This document shows positions 42,146 to 51,398 of a stretch of DNA of 64,000 nt, one piece after another. Made by a program: the position numbers and the translations under genes. The notes beneath the pieces are model-generated. The model did not search any database. It was not told where the DNA came from and saw only the letters and a program-made list of their open reading frames with translations. The stretch comes from Pseudomonas sp. UBA4617. GTDB lineage: Bacteria > Pseudomonadota > Gammaproteobacteria > Pseudomonadales > Pseudomonadaceae. The first letter of the stretch is position 1. Each line of letters opens with the position of its first letter. The stretch covers positions 106,640 to 170,639 of the forward strand of contig NZ_DGIR01000035.1 of the NCBI RefSeq assembly GCF_002386445.1, given 5' to 3'.

Positions 42146-42161
42146 TTACTGAGGGGGTTGT

Positions 42162-42500
42162 ATGGGTATTCAGGTCATCAGCCGGGACGGTCAACCCGAG
42201 TACGCCGTGGTTCCCTGGGAGGACTACCAGGCGCTGCTCAAGGCAGCAGGGCAGGCGCCCGCCGAGGCGGCTGCGCGGGATGCGGGCAGCGCTGCCATCA
42301 GCGCACCCTTGCCGGCATTCAGTGAGGTTGCACAGATTCGCCAGGCCAAGGGCATCGCGCCTGAGCAACTGGCGCGCAACGTTGGTGTAAGCCCGGCTTA
42401 CCTGGCCATGATCGAGGCGGGCGAACGCCAACCGGATGCCGCCATCCGCCGCGCCCTGGCCTGGCATCTGGGCGTGGCCGGCTGGAGCGAGCCATCATGA
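42162..42500 (+). CDS. XRE-type HTH protein with antitoxin-like N-terminus
   Basis: 112 residues. The ribosome site GAGGGGG lies just upstream. The first 35 residues (MGIQVISRDGQPEYAVVPWE) resemble the short beta/helix start of Phd/YefM-type antitoxins. The C-terminal half is a Cro/CI-type HTH (about 52-108): VAQIRQAKGIAPEQLARNVG then VSPAYLAMIEAGERQPD. Two dyads over its promoter fit autorepression. The next gene overlaps its stop by 4 nt. A two-gene regulatory or toxin-antitoxin cassette is plausible but unproven. Confidence 0.8.
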   Translation: MGIQVISRDGQPEYAVVPWEDYQALLKAAGQAPAEAAARDAGSAAISAPLPAFSEVAQIRQAKGIAPEQLARNVGVSPAYLAMIEAGERQPDAAIRRALAWHLGVAGWSEPS

Positions 42501-42865
42501 GCCAGGTCAGGATCAGCCGTCAGCACTGGGATAACCTGCTGGGCGAGCTTGACCTGGCCCGTCGTCAACGTCACTTGCTGACTTACCGTGCACTGATCGA
42601 GCGCTTGCAACTGCCCAGCCCGGCCATGCAGACACTCACCGCCGCGCTGGAATACCTGGCGGTGCTGGATGCCCGTGCCGAGCAGCCATTGCGCAGCTCG
42701 TTGGTCATCAGCCAGGGTGCCAGCCGCTTGCCGCGTACCGGTTTTTTCGAATGCGTGGAGCGCCTGGGCCGGTTCTCCGGGCCGGTCGATGGCATGGAGG
42801 CGGCATCGTGGCATGCTTCCGAAGTTGTCCGGGTGTTCGAGTACAGCTATCCCGAAACGGCTTGA
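42497..42865 (+). CDS. Hypothetical partner of the HTH protein, 122 aa
   Basis: It starts in an ATGA overlap with the HTH gene, so it is translationally coupled. The product begins MSQVRISRQHWDNLLGELDL and is mainly helical up to about residue 65. A possible beta-rich end contains SSLVISQGASRLPRTGFFEC and WHASEVVRVFEYSYPETA. There is no signal peptide or membrane helix. I do not recognise the family. Partner position after an autoregulated HTH gene makes a toxin or co-repressor role conceivable, but no toxin motif was seen. A REP pair follows 15 nt downstream. Confidence 0.7.
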   Translation: MSQVRISRQHWDNLLGELDLARRQRHLLTYRALIERLQLPSPAMQTLTAALEYLAVLDARAEQPLRSSLVISQGASRLPRTGFFECVERLGRFSGPVDGMEAASWHASEVVRVFEYSYPETA

Positions 42866-42879
42866 TTTACCGCCTGCTC

Positions 42880-42975
42880 AGGCCTCTTCGCGGGTAAACC
42901 CGCTCCCACAGGTTCATCACAGCGATTGAGCCTTGTGCTGCACCTGTGGGAGCGGGTTTACCCGCGAAGAGGCAG
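42880..42975. repeat. Inverted pair of REP elements entering the EAL gene
   Basis: GGCCTCTTCGCGGGTAAACC (from 42881) with CGCTCCCACAGG faces CACCTGTGGGAGCGGGTTTA (from 42941) with CCCGCGAAGAGGC. The second arm lies inside the 3' end of the minus-strand EAL gene and encodes its last residues and stop region. Confidence 0.9.
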
Positions 42976-43894
42976 GGGCAGGCAGTGCATGCCGGTGAAT
43001 CAAGCCACAAGCTCTGCCATCGGCGTCCACCACCTCCAAGGCCTCCAGGTGCCGGTGACGACCAAACAGCTCCAGGAGCTGCCCGATCGTGGCATTCAGC
43101 TGCACCGTAGGCTGTTCGGCCAGCCGCACACTCGTCGACACAGGTAGCGTCCGGCTTTCGCGAACACCCAACTCCTGTGGCCGTCCCAGCAGGTAGCCCT
43201 GCACCAGGTCCACCCCCATCTCGACCAGCACCGCCAGTTCTTCCGCCAGCTCGATGCCTTCGGCGATCACCTGTGCCTTCGACGCCCGGGCAATCTGCAG
43301 GATCGAACCGACGAACTCGCGCTTGAGCGGGTCACGGTGGATGCCGTCGATGAAGTGACGGTCGATCTTGACGTATTCGGGGCGCAGTTCCGACCACAGG
43401 CGCAAACTGGAATAGCCTGCCCCGAGGTCATCGATGGCAATCGAAAAGCCCATGTCGCGGTAATGGTGCAGGGCATTGGAAAGCAGCTGGAAGTCGTCGG
43501 TCGGGGTGTGTTCGGTCAGCTCGATGACCACCCGGCTGGGCGCCAGACCGACCTGGTCGAGCAGTTTCAGGGTCTGGCCGGACGGATAGTCCGGTTCCAG
43601 CAGCGACTCGGGCGAGACGTTGAGGAACAGCTGGCCCTGCAGCCGCTGTTCACTGAACCGCCGGCAGGCACTTTCCCGGCAGGCGGCCTCCAGCTCGGTC
43701 AGGCGGCCGGCCTGTCGAGCGATGGTAAACAGGTTCAGCGGAGCGTGCAGCGGGCTGTTGGACGGGCCGCGGCTCAGCGCTTCATGGCCGAACACCCGTT
43801 GTTCGCTCAGGCGCATGATCGGCTGGAACAGACTGTGAATGCTGCGTTGAGCCAGGATGGCACTCAAGGCGCTGAGCTGTTCGGCGACGGTCAT
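42917..43894 (-). CDS. EAL-domain protein, apparently truncated by a REP element
   Basis: 325 residues. An EAL domain (about 15-255) has the phosphodiesterase signature: GHEAL for EAL, FLNVSPESL, IELTEH, IDDLGAGYSSLR, VKIDRHFI and AEGIE. So it should hydrolyse cyclic di-GMP. After it the start of a CBS-like domain is seen (QLNATIGQLLELFGRHRHLE, VVDADGRACGLIHRHAL). This breaks off into about 20 residues (SSRVNPLPQVQHKA) that are the translation of a REP arm. In P. aeruginosa the gene next to prc encodes a longer EAL-CBS-GGDEF protein. No GGDEF remnant lies downstream here. The prc gene is upstream on the same strand, with a terminator between. Confidence 0.87.
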   Translation of the reverse strand: MTVAEQLSALSAILAQRSIHSLFQPIMRLSEQRVFGHEALSRGPSNSPLHAPLNLFTIARQAGRLTELEAACRESACRRFSEQRLQGQLFLNVSPESLLEPDYPSGQTLKLLDQVGLAPSRVVIELTEHTPTDDFQLLSNALHHYRDMGFSIAIDDLGAGYSSLRLWSELRPEYVKIDRHFIDGIHRDPLKREFVGSILQIARASKAQVIAEGIELAEELAVLVEMGVDLVQGYLLGRPQELGVRESRTLPVSTSVRLAEQPTVQLNATIGQLLELFGRHRHLEALEVVDADGRACGLIHRHALPAPASSRVNPLPQVQHKAQSL

Positions 43895-43907
43895 GACGAA
43901 TTCCTGA

Positions 43908-43942
43908 AAATGAAAGGGCCGGACGCTTGCACGTCCGGCCCC
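43908..43942 (-). terminator. Intrinsic terminator of prc
   Basis: GGGCCGGACG (43916-43925), loop, CGTCCGGCCC (43932-43941): a perfect 10-bp stem. On the minus strand it is followed by TTTCATTTT. It separates prc from the EAL gene, whose ribosome site lies just after. Confidence 0.8.
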
Positions 43943-44012
43943 TCTATTTCACGACAGCGCGATGACTGTTTGATGACAGGTCACATTAATTTGCCATCAT
44001 TGCTGTCGTTTC

Positions 44013-46094
44013 TTACTTCTTGGCCACCTTGGTGCTTGCACTGAGGTAGTCGATCAGGATGCGACCGGTCTCCGCCAGGTAGGCGTCGTCTTCCGGCTTG
44101 GTGTTTTCATCCTCGGTCGGCAAGGCGTCCTCATCCTCTTTTTTCAGCTCTTTCAGCGGCTCTTCACCCTTGGCCTTGCGGCGGATGTTTTCCAGTGCCA
44201 GCTGCTTGGCCTCGATTTCATCATGGCGCGCGCGGCGTTCCTGCTCGTTGAGGCTGACAGTTTTCTCGTTCAGCAGCTTCTGGGTCAGCGCCAGGCGGTC
44301 GCGAATATAGGTGAATTCCGCGTCCTTGTCGCTGCGCGCTTCATGCTGCGCCTTGAGCTGGGCCAGGAACGGTTTGAACGGGTCGGCCGCTGGCTTGACC
44401 ACTGGGCGGATGGTGTCCCACGGCATCGCTTCGGGCAGGGCGCTCTCGCCGATTTCCTTGGTATCGATGATCGACGGGTAGTCGATGTCCGGCAGCACGC
44501 CCTGATGCTGGGTGCTCTGCCCGGAAACCCGGTAGAACTTGGCCAGGGTCAGCTTCAGCTCGCCATGGTTGAGCGGCTGGATGGTTTGCACGGTGCCTTT
44601 GCCGAAGGTCTGGCCACCGATGATCAGGGCCCGGTGGTAGTCCTGCATGGCGCCGGCAAAGATCTCGGACGCCGAGGCCGACAGGCGGTTGACCAGCAGT
44701 GCCAGCGGGCCCTTGTAGAAGGCGCCGGGGTTTTCATCTTCCAGCACGTCGACGCGGCCGTCGCTGTTGCGCACCAGCACGGTCGGGCCTTTCTCGATGA
44801 ACAGGCTGGTAAGCTCGGTGGCTTCCTGCAGCGAGCCGCCTCCGTTGTTGCGCAGGTCGATGACCACGCCGTCGACTTTTTCCTTCTGCAGTTCGGTGAG
44901 CAGCTTCTTCACGTCACGGGTGGTGCTCTTGTACTCCGGGTCACCTGCGCGGTAGGCCTTGAAGTCGAGGTAGAAAGCCGGAATCTCGATGATACCCAGC
45001 TTGTAGTCACGCCCGTCCTGCTTGAGCTTGAGCACTGACTTCTTCGCCGCCTGCTCTTCAAGCTTCACCGCCTCGCGGGTGATCGAGACGATCTTGCTGG
45101 TCTGGTCGCTGGGGGCGTTGCTGGCCGGAATGATCTCCAGGCGCACCACCGAACCTTTCGGGCCACGGATCAGCTTGACCACTTCGTCCAGGCGCCAGCC
45201 GACCACGTCGACCATTTCCTTGTTGCCCTGGGCCACGCCGATGATCTTGTCGGCCGGGGCCACCTGCTTGGTCTTGGCTGCCGGGCCTGCCGGTACCAGG
45301 CGCACGATCTTGACCTGGTCGTTGTCGCTTTGCAGCACCGCGCCGATGCCTTCGAGCGACAGGCTCATGTTGATGTCGAAGTTCTCGGCATTGTCAGGCG
45401 ACAGGTAGTTGGTGTGCGGGTCGTAGGACTGGGCGAAGGTATTGATATAGGCCTGGAAGATGTCTTCGGCACGGGTCTGGTCCAGGCGCGCCAGCTGGTT
45501 CTTGTAGCGCTTGGTCAGGGTTTCCTGGATCTGCTTGGGTTCCTTGCCGGCGATCTTCTGGCGCAGCACCTCGTCTTTCACCCGCTTGCGCCACAGCTCG
45601 TCGAGTGCGGCCTGGTCCTTCAGCCATGGGGCGTCCTTGCGGTCGATCAGCAAGGTCTCCCTGGCGCTGAAGTCGATCTTGTCCACGCCCTTGTCCAGCT
45701 CGGCCAGGGCGAAGTCCAGGCGTTGCTTGACGCGGTCCAGGTAGCGTTTGTAGATGGTGAAGCCCGGGTCCAGGTTGCCGCTCTTGAGGAAATCGTCGAA
45801 TTGCGTTTTCCACTTGTCGAATTCAGCGATGTCGGCGGCGGTGAAGTAGCTGCGCGCCGGGTCCAGCAGCTTGATGTAGCTGTCATAGATGATGACCGAA
45901 CGGGCGTCGTCCAGCGGCGGCTTGCTGTAGTGGTGGCGCTTGAGCAGTTCCACCACGTTGAGGCTGGCGACGATCTCGTCACGGTCTGGCTGCAGGCTGT
46001 CCCACTTGTTGGCGGCCGCCGCATTGCCGCCGAGCGTGAGGCTGCCCAGGCCGATCATCAGCGCCAGGGCGGTGCTTGGGAGGAAATGCTTCAT
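44013..46094 (-). CDS. prc: Tail-specific protease Prc (S41 family)
   Basis: 693 residues. The start at 46094 (MKHFLPSTALALMIGLGSLT) gives a good signal peptide ending about residue 27 (GGNAAAA); upstream starts would not. An N-terminal helical domain precedes a PDZ domain (about 235-320, GIGAVLQSDNDQVKIVRLV). The S41 catalytic domain has the Ser in NRLSASASEIFAGAM and the Lys in GGQTFGKGTVQ. The C-terminal part is charged (DEDALPTEDENTKPEDD). Prc cleaves periplasmic proteins at nonpolar C-termini, acts on peptidoglycan hydrolases, and in Pseudomonas degrades MucA variants. Confidence 0.95.
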   Translation of the reverse strand: MKHFLPSTALALMIGLGSLTLGGNAAAANKWDSLQPDRDEIVASLNVVELLKRHHYSKPPLDDARSVIIYDSYIKLLDPARSYFTAADIAEFDKWKTQFDDFLKSGNLDPGFTIYKRYLDRVKQRLDFALAELDKGVDKIDFSARETLLIDRKDAPWLKDQAALDELWRKRVKDEVLRQKIAGKEPKQIQETLTKRYKNQLARLDQTRAEDIFQAYINTFAQSYDPHTNYLSPDNAENFDINMSLSLEGIGAVLQSDNDQVKIVRLVPAGPAAKTKQVAPADKIIGVAQGNKEMVDVVGWRLDEVVKLIRGPKGSVVRLEIIPASNAPSDQTSKIVSITREAVKLEEQAAKKSVLKLKQDGRDYKLGIIEIPAFYLDFKAYRAGDPEYKSTTRDVKKLLTELQKEKVDGVVIDLRNNGGGSLQEATELTSLFIEKGPTVLVRNSDGRVDVLEDENPGAFYKGPLALLVNRLSASASEIFAGAMQDYHRALIIGGQTFGKGTVQTIQPLNHGELKLTLAKFYRVSGQSTQHQGVLPDIDYPSIIDTKEIGESALPEAMPWDTIRPVVKPAADPFKPFLAQLKAQHEARSDKDAEFTYIRDRLALTQKLLNEKTVSLNEQERRARHDEIEAKQLALENIRRKAKGEEPLKELKKEDEDALPTEDENTKPEDDAYLAETGRILIDYLSASTKVAKK

Positions 46095-46237
46095 GCTGAT
46101 TCGACGTGGAGGCAATTGATCACGCATAGTAGGCCGTCTTTTCCGTTCGCCGGTTCCAAAAAACCGGACGCATACTGCAAAAAGCCTGGGACATAGCATT
46201 CCCAGGCTCGGTCATATGATTCAACTATGGAGGCACT

Positions 46238-47212
46238 GTGAAGGCATTGCAAGGCGTTGACGGACATGTGGCCTGGGTAGAGGCCGAACGCCCGGCCTGT
46301 GACGCGGGCCAAGTGCGCATTCGGGTAGCCGCAGCGGGGCTGAACCGCGCCGACCTGCTGCAGATGAAGGGCCTTTACCCGCCACCGCCAGGCGCCAGTC
46401 CCTACATGGGCCTGGAGTGCGCCGGGGTGGTCAGTGAGGTGGGGGCAGGCGCCGACTGGCGGGTGGGTGACCGGGTATGCGCGCTGCTGGCCAGCGGCGC
46501 CATGGCCGAAGAAGTGGTGGTGGATGCCCGCCACGTGCTGCCGGTACCCGAGGGCCTGAGCCTGTATGAAGCCGCAGCATTGCCGGAGGTCTACGCCACC
46601 GCCTGGTTGAACATCTTCCAGCTTGGTCGGGTGAAGGCTGGCGAGAAGGTGTTGGTGCACGCTGGCGCCAGTGGCGTTGGCTCGGCCGCCATCCAGTTGT
46701 GCAAGGCGTTCGGCAGCCCGGTGTGGGTCAGCGTCGGTTCACGGGACCGCCTGGCCTACTGCGAGAAACTGGGCGCCGCCGGTGGCGTGGTGCGCAATGA
46801 GAACCTTGACGCGCTGGAAGGCTTCGGGCCGTTCGATGTGATTCTCGACCCGGTGGGGGCGAGCTACGGTGAGCTCAACCTCAAGGTACTGGCCCGTGAT
46901 GGCCGCTGGGTGATCATCGGCCTGATGGGGGGGCGTTCGTTCGAACTGGACCTGGCCCAGATACTGACCAAGCGCATTCAGTTGCAGGGGTCCACATTGC
47001 GCAATCGCGATGACAGCTTCAAGGCCGAATTGATCAGCACCTTGCGCAAGGATGTCTGGCCGTTGTTCAGCGAGGGCCGTCTGGATCCACAACTGGTCGG
47101 AACCTACCCGATCGAGCAGGCGCAAGCGGCACTCGATGAGCTGGCGAGCAACCAGATTGCAGGCAAACTGGTGGTCATCATAGAGCCCATGGACCAACCT
47201 GCCACCTGTTAA
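46238..47212 (+). CDS. NAD(P)H quinone oxidoreductase, PIG3-like
   Basis: 324 residues. The start is GTG at 46238, with GGAGG 4-8 nt upstream. The nearby ATG at 46226 is out of frame. Medium-chain zeta-crystallin/PIG3 features are GLNRADLLQMKGLYPPPPGA, GLECAGVVSEVG and the cofactor motif HAGASGVGSAAIQLCKAFG. Zinc ligands are absent, as in quinone reductases. It probably reduces quinones or enals with NADPH in the cytoplasm. It is divergent from prc with 143 nt between the start codons. Confidence 0.92.
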   Translation: MKALQGVDGHVAWVEAERPACDAGQVRIRVAAAGLNRADLLQMKGLYPPPPGASPYMGLECAGVVSEVGAGADWRVGDRVCALLASGAMAEEVVVDARHVLPVPEGLSLYEAAALPEVYATAWLNIFQLGRVKAGEKVLVHAGASGVGSAAIQLCKAFGSPVWVSVGSRDRLAYCEKLGAAGGVVRNENLDALEGFGPFDVILDPVGASYGELNLKVLARDGRWVIIGLMGGRSFELDLAQILTKRIQLQGSTLRNRDDSFKAELISTLRKDVWPLFSEGRLDPQLVGTYPIEQAQAALDELASNQIAGKLVVIIEPMDQPATC

Positions 47213-47311
47213 TTCTGTCAGTAGCGGACACTGGGGCAGAGGAATAACTTTCGGTCATCGCTTAATACAGGCCTGCCGCCAAGCAGGCGGGATGATCGAA
47301 GGAGCTGTCCC

Positions 47312-49252
47312 ATGTGTTCCGAAAAGGTATTCGCCCGCAGGGTGGACTTGGTCGAACCAAAAGTCGACGCCATCATAAAGGACGAGAATGGCCTGCCGCG
47401 CGCAGATGGGCTACTGCCCATTGCGGCGTTGCAACAGCCGTTGCGCGTTGTAGTACCGGGGAATTACGCCGACCCGGAGCTACCGAGTGTCACCCTGGAT
47501 TTGGGTTGGCAGTTCCAGGGCGCGCCCTTCAACTCAGTGCATAACGAAACCCTGCGACCACCCTATGACGACGAGCTTGAGCTGTTCATTCCGATCAACT
47601 TGCTCAATCACGGCGTATATGACCTTCAATACATCATCAGCCAGTTGGGCAATCGCAATCCATCGCCGATATTGACCGTCACAGTCGATACACAGCCGCC
47701 CAATTACGGTCAGCCGGGCCAGGCGCTGCAGATTCAGGGGGTGCCAGGCGGTGAAATCACGGAGGAATACCTGGCCCAGTACGGCGAGGTAGTTTTCAAG
47801 GTGCCCTTGTATTTCGTGGCGCGTGCCCGGGACGAAGTCATCCTTTACTGGTCCGACAGCAACCCACCGCCCAGTGATGAGCCCGAGGTGAGTCGCAAAA
47901 CAGTGACCCAGGACGAAATCGACAACGACAGTATCCTGGTCAGCTATGACGCAGCGGTGATACGCGCTTCGGGTTCAGGCCTGCGTTACCCGTGGTACCA
48001 GCTCACCGATCTGGCGGGCAATGTCGGCCCGGGTGCCGTGGTTGTGCAAACGCCTGTCGAGCTCAGCCCAGGGCCCGCCAACCTGCCGCCACCACGGGTC
48101 ACGTTGTCGGTGCGTGGGCTGATCGACCGTGAACATGCCCGGGAGGGGGCCAACGGCGAGGGCGGGGTCGTGGTGGAAATCGACCCTTACGACAACGCCA
48201 GCGAGCGGGACCATGCCATCGTCAGCTGGCAGGGTCAGAAGCTTGCGGAGCGTCCTGTCGACCCCGCGGACTTTCCGCTGCGCGTTTTCGTGCCTTGGCC
48301 AGCGCTGGTCGCAGCGGGTTTGGGGCCGGGCGATGCCCAGGTGAAGTATGAAATCCGCCGCAATCTGCAATTCACGCCTTCACCCGAGCTAGCGGTGCCG
48401 TTCGACCTGCGCGTTGCCGGCCAGGACCACAGCGCTGCACCGGCTTTGCTCAACCCCTTGCTGGCACTGGTCGAGGTCCGGGGCCGCAATTCGGACAAGC
48501 CCAATGTGCTCGAACCCATCGACCACGGCGAGGACGCGCGGGTTTTGCTGCGCTTGTTCGACAACCCTCAACCCGATGAACTGGTGCTGGTGTACTGGGG
48601 CAATCAACCCCAGCCAGTGGCGGAATATCGTGTCGAGGCCGGGGATCCGTCCGGAAAACCCATCGAGATCGATGTCCCTTGGGAGATCGTCGAGCAGCAA
48701 CCCAATGACCGGGCACTGCCGGTTTGGTACCGCACCGACAATGGTGTCAACCAGCAATTGGCTAACACTACGCCAGTAGACGTGGCGGTGGAGATGATCC
48801 GTGACCTGCCAGCGGCCACATTCCCCCACGCTGACCGATACGGCTACCTGAACTGCTGCTCGAGACCGCGGCTGTGGGAAGGGGTGACTGTTCGCGTGGA
48901 GCCCCATGCATTGATCGAGGCTGAAGACACCCTGGAGCTGAGTTGGCAAGGCCACGACAACCTCAACGGGTCTTCACCTATCCCTGGCGTGGCGCACACC
49001 TTCAGCCGCAAGGTGTCGAGCGATGAAGCGTCCCAGGGCACTGTCTTCGTGGTCTTGCCCTACGAAACGCTCATTGAACCAATGGTCGATAACGCCTCGG
49101 CCACTGTCGAGTATCGCCTGCTCAAGCAGGACGGACGTCTAGGTATTTCCGTGCGTGACGTCGTGAAGATCACGCGAACAATGCCAAGTAGTGAAGTTTG
49201 TTCCCCCACCAACGACCTCTGTGATGAAACGGGCGAATCGGTCGCCGAATAA
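47312..49252 (+). CDS. Beta-rich repeat protein A (Ig-like modules), function unknown
   Basis: 646 residues, with AGGAG before the ATG. No signal peptide or membrane helix. Several modules of about 100-150 residues repeat the theme of an acidic start, then ...D-V-L-x-W-x-G... (VILYWSD, AIVSWQG, LVLVYWGN, LELSWQG), a V-P-W element (VPWPALV, VPWEIVE), and a strand with Y-x-V/Y-E-I (VKYEIRR, VEYRLLK). This is the pattern of stacked Ig-like beta sandwiches. Modules are joined by Pro-rich linkers (ANLPPPRV). The next gene is a paralogue. I recognise the type as one seen in Pseudomonas without known function. Two Cys pairs occur near LNCCSRP and VCSPTNDLC. Confidence 0.82.
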   Translation: MCSEKVFARRVDLVEPKVDAIIKDENGLPRADGLLPIAALQQPLRVVVPGNYADPELPSVTLDLGWQFQGAPFNSVHNETLRPPYDDELELFIPINLLNHGVYDLQYIISQLGNRNPSPILTVTVDTQPPNYGQPGQALQIQGVPGGEITEEYLAQYGEVVFKVPLYFVARARDEVILYWSDSNPPPSDEPEVSRKTVTQDEIDNDSILVSYDAAVIRASGSGLRYPWYQLTDLAGNVGPGAVVVQTPVELSPGPANLPPPRVTLSVRGLIDREHAREGANGEGGVVVEIDPYDNASERDHAIVSWQGQKLAERPVDPADFPLRVFVPWPALVAAGLGPGDAQVKYEIRRNLQFTPSPELAVPFDLRVAGQDHSAAPALLNPLLALVEVRGRNSDKPNVLEPIDHGEDARVLLRLFDNPQPDELVLVYWGNQPQPVAEYRVEAGDPSGKPIEIDVPWEIVEQQPNDRALPVWYRTDNGVNQQLANTTPVDVAVEMIRDLPAATFPHADRYGYLNCCSRPRLWEGVTVRVEPHALIEAEDTLELSWQGHDNLNGSSPIPGVAHTFSRKVSSDEASQGTVFVVLPYETLIEPMVDNASATVEYRLLKQDGRLGISVRDVVKITRTMPSSEVCSPTNDLCDETGESVAE

Positions 49253-49283
49253 TCGCAGGCACTTTTTATAAAGGAAAAACACC

Positions 49284-51209
49284 ATGGGCTCTTTGATCTC
49301 TGCTGCACAAGCACGCCTGAATTATCGTAAGTTGCGGTATGGACAGGGTACGTTGGCGATGAGCGCTCCTTCATTCCCGGGTGATTCATTGTTGCCGGAT
49401 TTGCCCGGGGATCATCCAAATATGTTGAAAAGGCCACACGGCGTGGACCGGGATGTTGAGGTGCCGTATTTTGATGTCAACGGAACCACGGGTACTGTCA
49501 GGGTTCAGTTAATGGTGGGCGAGGATCTTGTAGGTACTCCTCAATCTTTTTCCCTTCCGTTTGATCCTGCCGATTTTCCCAAGACATTCACGTTGCCGGC
49601 GGATTACACAACGAATAGTGGCCCTGTCAAGTTGCGTTACCGCGCGATGTACTTGGGCAATCCCAATTATTCTGACCCGTTGGACTTCTATGTTGATACC
49701 CTTGCGCCAAACCAGAGTCAGCCGGGGCGCGAACTGGTGCTCCCTGCTGAGGTTGAGGCAGAGGGCGTCACTCGGGAATATCTGGATGCCAACGGCAGTG
49801 TTCAACTGACCATTCCGGACTATACCGATGCCAAACCTGGCGATGTGATCAAGGCTTATGCCGACGCTATGGAAATCGGCAGCTTCACGCGCGATGACCT
49901 TACCCAGCCAATGGTGATCGAGTGGACAGAGGATAAGATGCCTCACGAAGGCAACTACCCACTGGTGTACACCTTGGCCGACCGCAGCGAGAATATTGGG
50001 CCTCGATCAACTTACAAGAATGTCAATGTGTACCTGACCGCGGCACCGGCCAATCTCGTGCCGCCGAAGGTTCCGCAGTTCGATGATGGGCTGATCGACC
50101 TGGACGATGCCCAGGAAGGCGTGGGCGTGCAGATCGACGCGTACGATAACCATGTCCCGGGTGATGCCGTACAGGTGTTTTGGGCGGGCGTGGCGGTAGG
50201 GGTCCCGGTTCCAATCGGGGGGTTCCCGGCGTTTGCCACGATTCCCTACCTCACTGTGCGTGAAACACCGGCCGACACCGGGCCAAAACAGAAAACGGTG
50301 ACTTACAGTATCGTGCGCGGTGTCCGCAGTTTCCCTGAGCCGACCGGGATCGAACTGGATATTGATCTACGCGTAGGCGGGCCCGACAACCCTGACCCTG
50401 ATCCCGATCCGGAAGTGGGCAACCCGGCGCTCGCGGTTGTTACTGTTCAGGGAGCGGTTAGTACGGCCCCGAATGTCATCGCGCCAGATGACGCGGGGCA
50501 GCCGGCGACTGCGAGCGTTGATCTGTATGCGGGCGCCGTGGTCGGTGAGGTATTGCACCTGTTGTGGAACGGTGTGGAAGTTGACACGTATACGGTTGAT
50601 GGCAATGAAGGGACTGGTTTCAAGGTTGAATTTAATATCGCTTGGGAAGCCATCGAAGCCGGTGGTAACGCGGCCGCATTGCCGGTGCGTTATGTGGTGT
50701 CCAACGCCGACAATGAAAACCTGAATCGCTCGCCCATCACGGATGTTGCTGTCAGTGCGGTGGTTGTAACATTGCCCGCCGTAACGTATTTGAATTTGTA
50801 TGATGATCCGGACGAAGGGCCTATTATCAATTGCTCAACCCTGCGCGATGACCCGCTGGGCACAGGTAAAGTCATCGAAGTACGGGTCGCCGGTGGCGAA
50901 GACCGTCTGGCCGATCAGGAACTGACGTTCAACTTCCAAGGTTACAGCGATGCTGCAGGGACGACGCCCATTGATAATACGGACTACGAATTCACTTATA
51001 CCCCAAGCGCTCAAGAGGCCGCGTCAGGGTTCACTGTACGGGTGCCCTACGACCCTTACGTGCTGAACATCCGGCTCGGTTACGGCGGTATCAAATACAC
51101 CGCCGTGATCAACGAGCTGCCGGTGCTTTCGGCAGAAGAAATCAGGTTGGTATACGTTGAGTTGCCAGGCGGCGGCGGTGAGACGTGCCCTGTCAGGTTT
51201 CGGCGATAG
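49284..51209 (+). CDS. Beta-rich repeat protein B, paralogue of protein A
   Basis: 641 residues, starting 31 nt after protein A with AAAGGA upstream. It shares the module plan and signature phrases: VDTLAPNQSQPGRELVLPAE against VDTQPPNYGQPGQALQIQG in A, and APANLVPPKV with GLIDLDDAQEGVGVQIDAYD against GPANLPPPRV with GLIDREHARE in A. The W-x-G strands recur (VFWAGV, LLWNGV). The N-terminus differs (MGSLISAAQARLNYRKLRYG). There is no export signal. Base composition is visibly more A/T-rich than the neighbours, which suggests recent transfer. A hairpin follows, then an autotransporter gene on the same strand. Confidence 0.82.
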   Translation: MGSLISAAQARLNYRKLRYGQGTLAMSAPSFPGDSLLPDLPGDHPNMLKRPHGVDRDVEVPYFDVNGTTGTVRVQLMVGEDLVGTPQSFSLPFDPADFPKTFTLPADYTTNSGPVKLRYRAMYLGNPNYSDPLDFYVDTLAPNQSQPGRELVLPAEVEAEGVTREYLDANGSVQLTIPDYTDAKPGDVIKAYADAMEIGSFTRDDLTQPMVIEWTEDKMPHEGNYPLVYTLADRSENIGPRSTYKNVNVYLTAAPANLVPPKVPQFDDGLIDLDDAQEGVGVQIDAYDNHVPGDAVQVFWAGVAVGVPVPIGGFPAFATIPYLTVRETPADTGPKQKTVTYSIVRGVRSFPEPTGIELDIDLRVGGPDNPDPDPDPEVGNPALAVVTVQGAVSTAPNVIAPDDAGQPATASVDLYAGAVVGEVLHLLWNGVEVDTYTVDGNEGTGFKVEFNIAWEAIEAGGNAAALPVRYVVSNADNENLNRSPITDVAVSAVVVTLPAVTYLNLYDDPDEGPIINCSTLRDDPLGTGKVIEVRVAGGEDRLADQELTFNFQGYSDAAGTTPIDNTDYEFTYTPSAQEAASGFTVRVPYDPYVLNIRLGYGGIKYTAVINELPVLSAEEIRLVYVELPGGGGETCPVRFRR

Positions 51210-51225
51210 TTGAAGATGAGCCGGC

Positions 51226-51249
51226 AAAGTGCACCTTGCGGTGCGCTTT
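51226..51249 (+). terminator. Possible terminator after protein B
   Basis: AAAG-GCACC and GGTGC-CTTT pair around a TTGC loop with one mismatch. No long T-run follows, so termination may be partial. An A/T-rich stretch (51265-51370) with likely promoter elements for the autotransporter follows. Confidence 0.4.
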
Positions 51250-51398
51250 GCTGCATCTGCTCGTTCAAAAACACGATTACGACGCGGCAGGTTTCTGTTG
51301 CTGAGTGTATATCAGATTTTTCCTACATATTGATAATTGTTTTACATATAAATTTCCGGCGCCGCAAATGCATTGAACCCTACATGAGAGTCCAGATT

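Noticed and set aside
42880..42975. CRISPR-like array from repeated GCGGGTAAACCCGC
   Set aside because: Only two copies, inverted and not direct, no regular spacers and no cas genes. These are REP elements.
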